The notes under the pieces: generated by a model
What the model saw: only the letters and a program-made list of their open reading frames with translations
The model's database searches: none
Told to the model about the DNA's origin: nothing
Part shown: one piece after another, positions 12,918 to 24,056 of the stretch
Layout of the letters: each line of letters opens with the position of its first letter
How positions within the stretch are numbered: the first letter of the stretch is position 1
Made by a program: the position numbers and the translations under genes
Origin: Pristionchus mayeri
Lineage: Eukaryota > Nematoda > Chromadorea > Rhabditida > Neodiplogasteridae
Direction of reading: 5' to 3'
DNA: 64,000 bases
Assembly (NCBI GenBank): GCA_036245805.1
Contig: BTRK01000002.1
Coordinates: forward strand, 40,902,661-40,966,660

Positions 12918-13430
12918 CTAGGAACGTACTCTCTTCAAGTCGCGTGCTATCTCGCCCCTTCCCTGAGCCTTCCCTGATCTGGCTCCCTGCCAACTAGCTA
13001 TAACTCTTTTCGGAAGGGAGATAACAATGTGAACATTTCGGAGCTCCTTATAGTTGTGGAGCTCTAGGCCGTACATGTGATAGCTTAAAAAATTGAATTT
13101 TGAGTTTACTCCTCCTTTAATATTATCGTAAAAAATAACATTTCGTTTCTCTGGATTTCCTGTATATAAGATAAATTTATAATTGGCTCCGATTTTCATG
13201 GCTCCGTTGATTTTCCGTATCTACAATAATACTTTGGGGGTCAGTCGGGTATCGCTCAGGATGGTCAAAACCGTTCCAGGAAAACAATCCGAAATTGTAA
13301 TTTTAAAAAAAAGTTTCAAACACAATTTTTCCTGTTGCGAAAGTTCCAATGTGATATTAATGTTCTCTAAAAATATCCAGAACTCAGGTTCCGAAAAAAA
13401 ATGTTCATCCCACAATTAAAATCCTTCATT
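12918..13430 (-). pseudogene. 3' part of an F-box-like family member
   Basis: A terminal exon (about 13211-12918) begins I-R-K-I-N-G-A-M-K-I-G-A-N, matching the short last exons of the family at 11.6, 26.2 and 37.6 kb, but it runs on for about 85 more codons to a TAG. Upstream, 13230-13430 is weakly similar to the penultimate leucine-rich exon. No F-box-like exon was found. It lies just 5' of the copy at 11570-12502 on the same strand, suggesting a broken tandem duplicate. Confidence 0.4.
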
Positions 13431-13526
13431 ATTTTCAGGAGGTGATCTATTCACATCTTTCCATCCCTTATCTTATCAGTCTTTCCGAGTACACAGTGTA
13501 TCCAAGCCAGGGTTATCGGCCAAAAG

Positions 13527-13592
13527 AAACGGCCGAGATCGATGCCACAAACGGCCGAGATCGATGCCACAAACGGCCGAGATCGATGCCAC
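13527..13592. repeat. 22-base tandem repeat, three copies
   Basis: AAACGGCCGAGATCGATGCC plus AC is repeated three times without change. It lies in non-coding DNA between the F-box-like relic and the secreted-protein gene. Confidence 0.9.
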
Positions 13593-14650
13593 AAAATTAT
13601 TGAATCACTTAGGATTCAATAATCTTTTACAACAACTGTAAATATTCAACAATACATTGTTGTTCGAGAAACGTTGTTAAGGATCGATACGACTCATCAA
13701 AATGCGAACTGGCCAACAATATGATCTCAAACACAAATCTGTTCGTTCGTACAAATCTGTTCGTTCTGGGCGCGATTCCGAGTTGCCCCCATTTTGGAGA
13801 TATTTTCCCCGAGCTTCCCTGAATGTTTCATCATCCTCACTCCCCATTTTTGGGATGATTTCATTGTTCACGCCATTATTGAATTCAATTCAATTCAATT
13901 ATTTATCTGCCGGGTTACATATCGAGGAGAATGAAAGATATTCTTCGACAGCTTGCGGTGGATGTGGTTTTATACAGGGTTCATATCGAATCTAACGCCC
14001 CCCAGGATCGCTAACGGAGTCGAGGGTGAAGAGGATTATGAACGCACAGATCGGTAATTTGTAATCAGAAGTTCAATTTTTAATCAGAAGTTCAGTCTGA
14101 TAAATTTGATTGTTTGAATTGCAATATTTTTTCCACTGCCTCGTTATTTTCCGGTAGTGGTCGATTCGGATATACCTTTGCTCTTTCACACTTCAAACAT
14201 CATCTAAAATTCTGCGATATAGGATGGGTGTGGCCCGGTTCTTATCGGCCGTTATTGTCGCGCCTTCGAGTATTATCTGTGAGAGCGAGAGATCGGAGGG
14301 AGACGAGCGTGGGTGCACATAAATATCAAAGCACAATATGTTTAAATATCGTGTTGATGAAATTTACAAGGCATTAATTATGGAAATTGGATTGTTGGCA
14401 TTGTCACGCCTTCACGATTCCGTCATTAATGTCGGAAGATCCAATGTCGAAGGCGTGGGTTCGAGTGGTCCTGACGAGTGAAATTCTAGAGATCAGCCTA
14501 TTCAAGGCAAAGATGAGAGGGAAGAGGAGGTAAGGGGTGAAAAGAAAGGCTTTATGGCGTGAACCATGCTGGAGAAGAAGTGTAGGCACCTGTGGCAAAT
14601 GTGCGTTTTGTAGCCTCGACAAAGCAATGGTCCGAAAATCGCATACGCCC
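13593..14650. other. No supported gene
   Basis: Short open frames exist on both strands but none has splice sites, a conserved pattern or codon use that supports it. The last 100 bases are the promoter region of the gene starting at 14701. Confidence 0.45.
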
Positions 14651-14654
14651 GTCT

Positions 14655-14664
14655 ACTATAAAGG
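14655..14664 (+). promoter_or_regulatory. TATA box of the 14.7 kb secreted gene
   Basis: CTACTATAAAGGG lies about 40 bases before the ATG at 14701, the same spacing as the TATA boxes in the 44-55 kb cluster. Inferred from position and sequence only. Confidence 0.5.
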
Positions 14665-14700
14665 GCAATCCCTTTGAAGGGGATTCTCACACATCCCAGT

Positions 14701-17700
14701 ATGTTTCCTCTCGTCTGTCTGCTAGCTCTAGCTCACGTTACGAGTACGTCCACGTTCAGTTTTCCTAAGATTACTTACTTCAACCGTATGAAACTTTAGT
14801 TTATGATAATTTTTACTACAAGCGTAACGCAAGTCGTAACGCAGTAACTCTTGTTTCACGAGGTTTTATTTTAAATTTGTAAATGTTACTGTAAATTGCA
14901 TTAATTGGGCAGGCGGTGCGGTAGAATTCTCGCACGCGACACTCTACGATATCTACGATTTCGCCGGAGAGAAGGAGGTTTAAAAACGAAAATTTTAATT
15001 TATAATATGCTTTGCTTCTAACCATATTTTATTTGTTAAAGCGTGTTAATGCACTGGGTAGAAAATAATGAAATGTGTAGAAAAAGTGGCGCTGACCCCC
15101 TCATTAAAATACCCCGGCACAGAAATCTTTCTAAGGTTCCCCTTCCCCGCTGTGATAATGGCTGCCTCATCTTCGCTTCGATCCAGCCGAGTCAGGTATG
15201 AATTTCTGAAAAAAATGACAGGTCGTTTGTTTTTGTTTGTTGTTTTTTCCCAAATGCCAGTGAAAATGACGTTTTAAGCACCCGTACATTGACCAACTCA
15301 TCGTCCATGACTACACGACTGGCAAGGATATGAGGTGATGATCGCCATGATTACAAATGTATTGAATGCGACGAAGGATATTTCTAGCCAGTCGTTGGCA
15401 ACAATCACATCTTTGATATTTAAAGTGCAACTTCTTTAACGTTGAAAGTGAAATGTTGCAGCATCCAAGCCATCTCCAAGATGCAGCAGGACAGCACTTC
15501 GCAGAAGCTCCCCTACGAGCTCTCAGTGAGTTTTGCGCCGCGTTATTTTTTGTACACACCATTGCCATGCAATTCCACACACTTTGAAGTCAGAGGTCTC
15601 TTCCAAAGTACACGGTCGGCCCATATAATCACTGTCGGGATCGACATTGCATGTCGATTCAAATTAGATTCGCATAATAACGAACACATAACTGTACATT
15701 AGGTGAAATACTGACAGAATCCAAATCCAGACGTAATGCAACTTTATCTTAACTTTACAGGTGAAAGGCCGCTACTCCATCCTCAACTTGAATGACTTCT
15801 TGACTCCGTATATCATGATGACTGACGTCGCCGTCTATGTCGTCGACCGCGCCTATGGTAAGACTAGTAATAAATCTTTCGTCGGTCAGACTGAGCCAGA
15901 AACCTTAAGTTTGATAATAATTTATTTTCCCAGAATAATAGTAATAGGTTTGTTACATTCCTGCCCTATCCGTCTACTATTAGATCAAATATATCTTACT
16001 TATATAACTAAGACTTAATAGCACTAGACTTATCCTAGTTCTCAACCCCTTGTCTTATCATACGTTTTAGCCCAATCCGTCGACTACGAGATCTACGATG
16101 CTGGCTCGATGGCGCGCGCTAATGTCGTGCCCAAGGGTGTCGTCACTGTGATGGGCGCGAGGCAGATGTTCGTCAAGGCAGATAAGGGAGCGGTGAGTAT
16201 GTTTTTTTCAGGAAATGGGTAGGATGATAACTATTTCAGCATTTGGCGTTTGATATATCAAAAGTGGAATAAATCAATAGTTCTTGTGCCATTTTGTCTT
16301 TGCTCTAAAATACCAATCAGATACAACCCTTCCAGTTTACATTTGTGTGACTATATGCGATTACTGAACACATGATGTACTGCGAAAAATGAAATCTCTC
16401 CAATAGAGGGCACTAGGGGTAACTTTTCTCGCATAATTCGAACATCATAAATGACCATATACTTCGCAGGCGAACTCTTTCACCGCCCGTCTCACTGGCT
16501 TCGATAACACCGCCGACAACAACGTTGACGAGTGCACCTACGCCTACAAGACGCAGTAAGCGAGATTTAAATACACAACGCACATAAAGTGAAAACAATA
16601 TTAACATTTTAGTATAGTGGTAAAGTCGTAGCATAAATCATAAAACATATGACATGATAATGATAGCGAAACAGGAAATCATAACAACGTGTTAATATTT
16701 GAAGGACATTCGAGGGCTTCGAGTTCCACGTTAACGGCCCTCTGATCTCCGTCGTCTTCGACAAGAAAAACCTCGTCGCCATTCAGGCAAACTATAATTG
16801 GCGTAAGATTTACATTTTGAGAATTTTTATCGAAATAACTATAATTGTACGTGAATATATCTGGCAAAAAATATTAATCAGATAATTTACCATTATGCAG
16901 AGAACTTCCGCGACCTCTCCAAGGCAGGTTTCATCGCGCCTCCCGGCTACAATGGCTGCGCCAAACTCAACCCGGCCAAGGTTAGGAATGAGAAATCGGA
17001 ATATATATCACCGATTACGCAATGACCTTTGTTACCACTCCCATTTCAGAAGAATAAACAGTGATATTCACTCGCAATCATGTTGATCGTATTTTTCGAC
17101 AAAATACGGCGTTTCAGGTCTTCCGCCAGTTGGACAACGGTTTCTACGGCGAGGAGTTCGACTTGCACTCAACAGGGTAGATCTCGAATATATTTGAATC
17201 TGGAAATAATGTAAATCATAATTTACAGTAACATACATATCAAGTTTTTGGGCATGCAATTAAAGTGTATGTGATAAATTTATTGTTTTTAGCAAGGTCA
17301 GCGCGACTTGGGACATCGATTGCAACGTCACCCAGGACCTCGTCATCAAGGACATGACCAACAGCAAGAGGAACACGTAAGGATATATTATTTCTCAGAT
17401 TAATATTATAATATATTAAGGCATTTCGAGTTTAAGGTTATGATAAACATGCGTATATATTTAAAGGGAATTATGGTATTGTCTTGCAATAAATCATTTC
17501 CAGCGTGACCGGAGTGAAGAAGAACGCGCAGATCGTTACGGAGAACACCGATGTGAGTGGATATGTTTTGTTTATTTTTAATTCAGGACCTGTATATAAA
17601 ATGCTCGCTGAAAATTAGCTTCAGAATATTTCGACTAACAAGGGGACGTCGCGGAGTGTCCATGGAGTTTCATAACGAGACCTAGCGCATTCGAAAGAGG

Positions 17701-18142
17701 AGACAATTCTAAGAACTTCTGTTGTTTTCAAATTTGCTAAACGATCTTGTGGAGGTGTGGGCTCATAGTGAGGAAGGGCCAAAACTAGGCTATTTCTGAG
17801 ACTGTTCCTTAATTTCCATAAAGCCCAGACCTCCACAAGATCGTTTAGCAAATTTGAAAACAACAAAAGTTCTTAGAATTTTCTCCTCTTTCGAATGGGC
17901 TAGGTCTCGTTATGAAACTCCATGGACACTCCGCGACGACCCCTTGTAAGTAGGTAACTAAGTAGACCAAACCAGCATTCAACTTTGAAAGAACGATATT
18001 TCCGCTCTGAATTTCGGATGCAGATCTGCGATTTATTATTTCTTTATTAACAAATTTCCCTTTTTAGTTCGTCACCTTCTTCTACAGCGAGGCCACGCCT
18101 CCCCATGGATTCGTCGCAAGACACACGCCCTCTCGTGTGTAG
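14701..18142 (+). CDS. Secreted protein, about 12 exons
   Basis: The ATG exon (14701-14743) encodes a hydrophobic signal peptide (MFPLVCLLALAHVT). Further exons are at 15279-15334, 15462-15525, 15761-15857, 16071-16192, 16470-16555, 16705-16802, 16901-16980, 17118-17176, 17293-17376, 17504-17552 and 18068-18142. From the second listed exon on, every junction keeps phase with GT...AG borders; how exon 1 joins it is not settled (phase differs by one, so a small exon may be missing). Cysteines are sparse (E-C-T-Y, N-G-C-A, D-C-N-V). Beta-rich stretches around F-x-V-x-G-P-L-I-S-V-V-F-D vaguely recall nematode CUB-like secreted proteins, but I cannot confirm a family. It looks intact and uses G/C-ending codons. 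A foldback sits in its last intron. Confidence 0.75.
17639..17946. repeat. 308-base foldback (MITE-like) in an intron
   Basis: Starts CAAGGGGACGTCGCGG and ends with its near complement. It is flanked on both sides by TAA, a likely target duplication. The arms are ~130 bases. It lies wholly inside the last intron of the secreted gene and so should be spliced out. Confidence 0.85.
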
Positions 18143-19068
18143 GAGAACCATACTAGGCAAATGGACGAGCTCTCCTTGTTTTTTTCTCTCTCACTATCTG
18201 CCCGGTGAGAGCATTCAAAATCAGGCGCGTGCCGTGTTGTCGCCACTAACCCATATCTATACCAGGCAAGATCAATAAAGTATATTTTCATCATCATGAT
18301 GCGATTTTCGAGCTATCATTCAATATACTATTTGGCCAATACAAGAACAGAATATAAAATCAAGCAAAATCATTGCACTTCAGAGTTAAATTAGACTGAA
18401 ATGTAAGTTGACAATTGTCCATTGAGTCATCGTAAAATACATGCTCACACGAGTGGATCTAGCATGTACTAGTAATAAAGCTGCTTCAAATTTGATATTG
18501 TGGAGACTCTGATTGTTGCATAACACATGATTATTGCCAGGTCATATTAAAGGGAGTTTGATGTGAAATATAATTCTTTATTGTTTCATTCCTCGCAGTT
18601 AATTATGTTGAATGAAGTAAAAAATATTTAATAAATAATTAAATTAAATATTTAAAATAATGAAGCAAAGCTACAGTAACCAAATAAACTGTTCCGCGAA
18701 TTGATTTGTTGACTACTCACTGCTAACGAAATTACGCCGGGGAAGCCGCCTAACCACGCCCACTCCCCGCTTCGCGGTTGGCATTTTACGTGTTTTATCG
18801 ATGTTTTCTCGCGGTTTTACATTTTGAATTCACTTGATCTAATAATGTATCACTTACATACACCTTATTCGACCTTTGTGAACGTGGTTTATGACCTGTA
18901 CGCTTACCTCGCCGTTTCCGCGTCGTCTTTTATGACCGATTGATCGTTTCTATAGTTGCCCTGTCTGTGTGAGAGCGATACTACCAGTTATTTTGAAAGT
19001 CTTTATTGCAATAATCGTCTTAGCACAATTGTGAGAGCATATATGGGCGATTACTCGTTAGTTGCCGC
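18143..19068. other. Intergenic, no supported gene
   Basis: 3' flank of the secreted gene (possible AATAAA signal near 18275), then AT-rich sequence and a GC-richer stretch at 18725-18960 without a defensible open frame. Confidence 0.45.
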
Positions 19069-19484
19069 TCAATCCGAGTCTTCTCCCATTTCTAGCTCTC
19101 CGTCGTTCTCCCCCTCTTCATCCTCCCCTTCCAGTCCATTTCCACCCTCTTCTCCCTCCTCATACTCCTCATACTCATATTCTCCCCCTTCCTCTCCCCC
19201 ATCTTCCTCTTCTAGTCCGTTTCGCTGCTCGTACCAAGTGTTGATCTCGTCAAAAACGAGGTCAGAAGGGACTCCCAGTCGACGCGCCACCCGTGTTTCT
19301 TCCAGTTCCTCCCTCACGCACACGCTCTCTGCCAGAATCTAAATTTTATATTTTATTAAGGGCAGCGTCGCGATAATTGGTTCTCTTTTTTTCCGTGTTA
19401 TCTTCCTAGTGTCACTTTACGTGCTCTCACGCGTGCTTGGCTGAGTGCACTCATAATTGATATGGCATTTTCGCGCGATGTCAT
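19069..19484 (-). CDS. Small acidic protein, two exons
   Basis: Exon 1 is 19484-19431 (18 codons from ATG); exon 2 is 19338-19069, ending TGA. The junction is CGC|GTGAGA...TTTAG|ATT in phase 0. The 107-residue product has a likely helical first half (A-L-S-Q-A-R-I-L-A-E-S, E-E-T-R-V-A-R-R-L-G-V-P, F-D-E-I-N-T-W-Y) and a second half of Glu, Gly, Asp and Tyr (E-Y-E-Y-E-E-Y type). There is no signal peptide or membrane segment. I do not recognise the family. The opposite strand is also open as a Ser/Pro run, but only as the complement of the acidic codons. A foldback begins 38 bases upstream of the ATG. Confidence 0.55.
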
Positions 19485-19521
19485 CCGAATTCTTTTCTGC
19501 TTAATATTTAATTACTCATGT

Positions 19522-19803
19522 TTTTCAACGCAGGATGCGCGCCACTTTTGCAAAGCGGTGCCGACACCTTACAACGCCACCTCGCGAACGTATTCCGCTG
19601 GTTCGTGAAAGTTGCGCCGCCACTTCATGTAAGTAACGCCGCAGCTTCGCGAAGTGGCGCAGGCTATTTAAATAACCCAGCACTTTCGCGAAACTGCCGC
19701 GTTACTTACATGAAGCGGCGCCGTAACTATCGGAATACTTTCGCGAGGTGGCGTTGTAAGGTGCCCGCACCGGAAAAGTGGCGCGCATCCTGCGTTGGAA
19801 AAC
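19522..19803. repeat. GC-rich foldback element
   Basis: The outer arms read TTTTCAACGCAGGATGCGCG and its complement ending at 19803, with further internal palindromes (GTAACGCCGC, CTTCGCGAAG). It is about 280 bases and much richer in GC than its surroundings. Open frames across it are artefacts of the palindrome. Confidence 0.8.
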
Positions 19804-20338
19804 CGGAGTATTTTGTGCTAACCTCCTTTCGCCACGGGTGTGGTCCCGATTCCCTCTTAGTCTTCACTGATGGGGCAACTCTGCCTGGCCGTTGAACAAT
19901 GTTTGCGCCCTTATCCTTCCGCAATCCCGAAGAATAAGGGAATTGTGGTGCAGCATGCTCAGTTTCATCTTGATGTTATAGAAGAATGGGGAGCTGCGGT
20001 TATAATGATATTATATATTTCACTACCCCTTTCATTACCATGCGAATCGCTTAGGAGCATACATTAGGGACAGTGAATGATAGGATTCATTTAGTGCCGT
20101 ATCAATAAGCGAAGAACTGCCGAGAAATGCCTTCTCGAAGTGTTTTGAATACAACATTTCTTCAATCAGTTTGTAATCTTTCGAAGTTGCCTGTTCAGAA
20201 AGGATATTTCATGAAATATTTAGTGGCAGGAAACCTTCAGAGTAGGGCGGGGCGGGTCTCCTTTCTTCCTCCTTTTCAGTTTTTCGTGGTCGCAATTTGG
20301 AACTTCTTTCCCTATTCGTATTTCGATTAATCTCATTG
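19804..20338. other. No supported gene
   Basis: Short frames only; nothing with splice structure or similarity to other parts of the window. Confidence 0.4.
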
Positions 20339-20759
20339 CTATAATTGCATGCCCACCGTCTTCCAGCTGTGCTTGCCCTGCACATGCATTAGGAAAGATC
20401 GAACCAGTTCCAAAGCCTTCGGTCTGTCTTCTTTTTTCGGGAAATTCTTATGGCAATAAAACAAATGGTTGAAGAAGGAAGAATAGAGTTGTGCGAGAAC
20501 TGGGGAGGCCTTCATTGCCTGTGTTTTCGATTATAAATTTGCTCATTTGGTCGATCACACACCTTCCACCATTCCTTTTTGAGTGGTTTTTGAGTATGCC
20601 ACCAATCGTTCTCTGCCACAATCGACTTCGTTTTTGGATGTTCTCGCAATTTCTTATCTACCATCTTGTTCCTATCCGAAACGCGCGATCTAAAATTCGT
20701 TTGTTTGGCTTGACCCTTTCGTGGGCACTAGGTTGGGTGCATAGCTGTGCACGAGCCGC

Positions 20760-20816
20760 CCATACATGGTATGAGGGGTGTTTTCCCGGGAAGGCATCCC
20801 CATACCATGTATGGTC
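20760..20816. repeat. Short perfect hairpin
   Basis: CCATACATGGTATG with its complement CATACCATGTATGG about 28 bases later, around GGGGTG...CATCCCC. It sits inside the broken transposase-like gene, next to the 20856 foldback. Confidence 0.75.
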
Positions 20817-20855
20817 ATGGTGATAATCGATAGTAGGCCATGGGGAGGTCAAGAC

Positions 20856-21258
20856 TAAGCACCATAACCAATCGATAATGCATTATCGATTGATACCGTA
20901 TATATGACTACCGTAACCCCTGATTATCGCAAACTAACTTTATTTTTTTAAAAGTCCTGATACCGTGCCCAATAGATTCCACAGTACTCAAGCAACTACA
21001 ATAACCCAGTTACATGGGTCAAATATGTTAGGATAGTAATTTCATGCTCGATGTTAGATTTTTTAGAAAAATGTTTGATTCAAAGAACAAGACCTGACCC
21101 AAGGAACTGGGTTACGGTATTCACTTGGGTACTGTAGAATCGGTTAGGCACAGTACCAGGACTTAAAAAAAATAAAGTCAGTTCGTTATAATCGGGGTTT
21201 GCGATAGCCATATAATGTATCAATCGATAATGTACTATCTATTGGTTATGGTACTTAG
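20856..21258. repeat. 400-base foldback inside the transposase relic
   Basis: TAAGCACCATAACCAAT at the left matches the complement of ATTGGTTATGGTACTTAG at the right, with arms of about 165 bases. It separates the upstream and downstream exons of the broken gene, so it was probably inserted in an intron or after the gene decayed. Confidence 0.8.
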
Positions 21259-22308
21259 CGGTCGCACGTTCAATGATAGATCGCGAGAGAGCATGTGTGG
21301 GAGAGGTAATATATTTTGTTAGTGATATTCTTATAGTCAGCTCACTTTATCACAAAGCCGTCATCTATTAGTTCCACCATCGCTCGTAGAACCCCAGTTG
21401 ATTCCATTCTGATCGATACACCATCCTCTATATTCTAACCATATATTTCGCACTATTCCAACCTATTCCCGGCTCCTTTTTGTGCACACTGCACCCTGCG
21501 ATTGCCAATTTCGTCTTCGCATCCATCACTGTGGCTTTACAATTAGAACCATTCCATCCTGGATTATCATACTGCCCGTCGATGGCAACCGATATTCCAT
21601 CAGGCTGTAATTTATTGTCCAATGCGCTTATTTGCCGTAGTTCACCTCTGCGGCATTCTTTGAAACTTCCCGTGCATCATTTTGCCAGATCAGGAAAACC
21701 CTCTCTATCGCGGGACAACCGATGTCGCGGATTGCCCTCCGCATGGCTCGTTCACTAGGGAGGCCGAGACCGAGCAATTTTCCGAAATCGTCAAATCTCT
21801 GAAGCGATACGCATTTTGTTCGTTTTTGCGCGATTATTATTCTCACCGGGATTTGGACTCCAGTTATGAAGGCGGCAATGGAAATCGATTGGTTCCCCTC
21901 GAATACCTTACTCTTCCCCTTTCCAATTTGCTTTTGACTCTGCCAACAGACGAAGGCGCCGCACGCAAGACAGTCATACTCGACAGTGCATGCGCATCCT
22001 TCCTCGCGCACTATTATCAAACTTCTATCGAGCAGTTTGCCGCATTCTTTGCATCGATGAAACAATTCCAGGAGTTCCTCGTGTCCCACAATCCGAAACT
22101 TAGTCTCTCCCCGTTGAATCGATTCATCGTCGTCACTTTCCTCACTCTCTCCATCACTTTGACTAGATGGCACATACTCCGACCCCTGTGAGAGAGCTAC
22201 AGTAACCCTATTCGAGATCTGACCTACCTTATCGATTGTCGTTTCCGTTCGAATACTCGATTGAGTTTTTAATCGTTTCGGAAGTGTTGCCATATCGCCA
22301 TAATACAT

Positions 22309-22938
22309 CTCGTCATTGTGATACCCATTCAGGCCAAGGGACTCGACTCGAAGAGGAGAAGACGGACGAGCGGGCGAGAGGATAGGAGGAGTGGCCAGGC
22401 CGGGCTATTGATTTATTGTTTTTTTAAAAACTTGTTTTGTAGAACTAAGCGCCGAAAACAGTAGATAATTTGCCAATTTTGATTCAGATTAGATCGGGAA
22501 AGTCGATTTATATTATTAGTCAAAAAAATCGTTAGTAATGACTAACTTTTGTTACCGAAATCGATATATTTTGTCCATACATACTTTGATTGAATGGTTG
22601 ATAATTTGAGGCATTTTTTTCAGTATAGTTTCCTTCAAATGATATCCCGTTGGCTCATCCCATCGAGCAAGGCTGTATGAAGAACAATCAAAATGATACC
22701 CGAGCCGTAATCATGGAAAAGGTTGCAATTTTATATTTGACCAAACATTGAAATATAAATCTGCCAAGTGTGAATTTTTGAAAAAAAAATCCTTTGCGCC
22801 CTGTGAATTCCAATTCGTGATTTTTTTTTAAATTAGACATTTTGGATGGATAAACATGTATGAATTCAATTGGTAGGGAATAGGGGAGGTTGTGACACAA
22901 GCCCAACTTATTACCAATAGCTGATTATTCAACTTGTT
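22309..22938. other. Mostly non-coding, with a relic exon
   Basis: At about 22705-22780 on the plus strand, a broken copy of the last exon of the THAP-finger gene occurs (shared I-M-E/D, V/A-A-I-L/F and K-S-A-K), with indels and stops. The rest is AT-rich and shows nothing. Confidence 0.45.
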
Positions 22939-23390
22939 AGCTGCTTGAGAGTTGTTTCATTGTTACCAGTATGCGCACCACTACATTACTCTGATTTGAT
23001 CCGGTGACCAGGTGATAATGAGTTTCGCTTCCCACCTATGTATGGGATCATGGTTCAATTCTAGTAATTGAGAGGATAGCAGTGGTTTGATGAACGCAAA
23101 CAACCGTATCCAATTGATACTACAGTACCCACTCAGTTTGATGGATCAGCTTCAGTTGGTTAGATCACACGTTTGCAAAAACAATCCTTGGGTACTGTAC
23201 TGCATTAACTGTAGTATCGATTGTATACGGTTGTTTGTATTCATTAAACGACGGCTTTCCACTCTACCAGAATCGAACCATGACCCCTACATAGGTGGGA
23301 AGCGAAACTCATTATCACCTGGTCACAGGATCTAATCAGAGTAACGTAGTGGTGCACATACTGGTAACAATGAAACAACTCCTGTAGCTA
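22939..23390. repeat. 450-base foldback with tRNA-like arms
   Basis: AGCTGC...GTTTCATTGTTACCAGTATG at the left is the complement of the right end. Each arm contains TTCGCTTCCCACCTATG...GGTTCGATTC (or GGTTCAATTC). This reads like a glycine-type tRNA anticodon arm (CCC) followed by a T-arm/B-box motif. The two tRNA-like units are in opposite orientation around a ~150-base centre. The acceptor stem is not recognisable, so it is not called a tRNA gene; a tRNA-derived SINE pair or pseudo-tRNA inverted repeat fits better. Confidence 0.65.
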
Positions 23391-24056
23391 GATCTAATAT
23401 ACAGCAACCTGTAATGCGCAGTATTTTTGTCACTCTCTTGACAAGAAAAAAATCATAGCCATTTATATCGTTCGAAAACTTTCTTTCTGACTTCTCAACA
23501 CCAGTCGTTAATTACATGGAAGATAGCAAATTAGGCTGCGAATCAATGTGAAATCGATTTTTTAGTGAGTATGTATGCAAGGGAATATTTCGATATGTGA
23601 AGTGTGATGCGCGAAATGTTGGGATGGATAATGGTGAAGGAATCAGGGGATGGGAAGATGAGAGAGTATGTAGACCGATGAGGGACGAGAGATAGATAGA
23701 GGCGATTCAAGAGATGACAAATTCTCTATTCCTTCTCTCCACCGTTCACAATCTCTTCTCCTACTCCTCTCTCGAATCCCATTTGTCTCTCTCTCTCCTC
23801 CCTCTCTTTCTCTCGTCCCTCCTCGTTCCAAACACTTTCTCATCTCTCAACACTTCGCGCATCACGCTTTGCTTTTCGAAAAGTTATGCCCTTGCTTTCC
23901 CAATCACTAACTAATATATCGATTTTCGTTTTCTCCTCTCACTAAATATGCACTGATTCTCCTAGTTTGTGATCTTCAATGAAGTTAACAACGAGTAATG
24001 ATGAACTGTCAGTGCGAAACAAATGCAATAAAAGCTTGTGATCTGCCTCTTTTCCA
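23391..24056. other. Low-complexity pyrimidine tract, no gene
   Basis: 23640-23850 is dominated by CTCTCT/GAGAGA runs, which produce spurious Arg/Glu or Ser/Leu open frames. The remainder is AT-rich with no supported gene. Confidence 0.5.

Larger units (their letters stand above)
20339..22308 (-). pseudogene. Broken DDE transposase-like gene
   Basis: From 22308 leftwards a long exon starts MYYGDMATLPKR, has an acidic Ser/Glu/Asp stretch, then a zinc-ribbon-like set of cysteines (C-K-E-C, C-A-C, C-L-A-C). Near 21627 the frame breaks by one base and resumes as ISVAIDGQYDNPGW, with C-K-A-T-V-M-D-A-K-T-K. This matches, from memory, the first catalytic block of a metazoan DDE family often fused to THAP fingers (D-G-x-x-D-S-P-G). 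A further exon near 21400-21340 reads M-E-S-T-G-V...L-I-D-D-G-F. After a foldback at 20856-21258, pieces such as N-D-W-W-H and K-E-W-W-K (~20590-20520) and H-K-N-F-P...K-H-S-W-K end at TAG 20339. The frame changes several times. It is an immobile relic. Confidence 0.55.

Noticed and set aside
14440..14480. GGGTTCGAGTGGTCC, B-box-like
   Set aside because: No matching A box or stems that fold as a tRNA nearby.
14404..14690. Overlapping minus-strand frames upstream of the secreted gene
   Set aside because: No splice sites or pattern; overlap the promoter region of the gene at 14701.
18956..19342. Ser/Pro-rich plus-strand frame
   Set aside because: Complement of the acidic exon on the minus strand, which has better start, splice site and residue pattern.
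23643..23843. Arg/Glu-rich frame
   Set aside because: Produced by CT/GA simple repeats.
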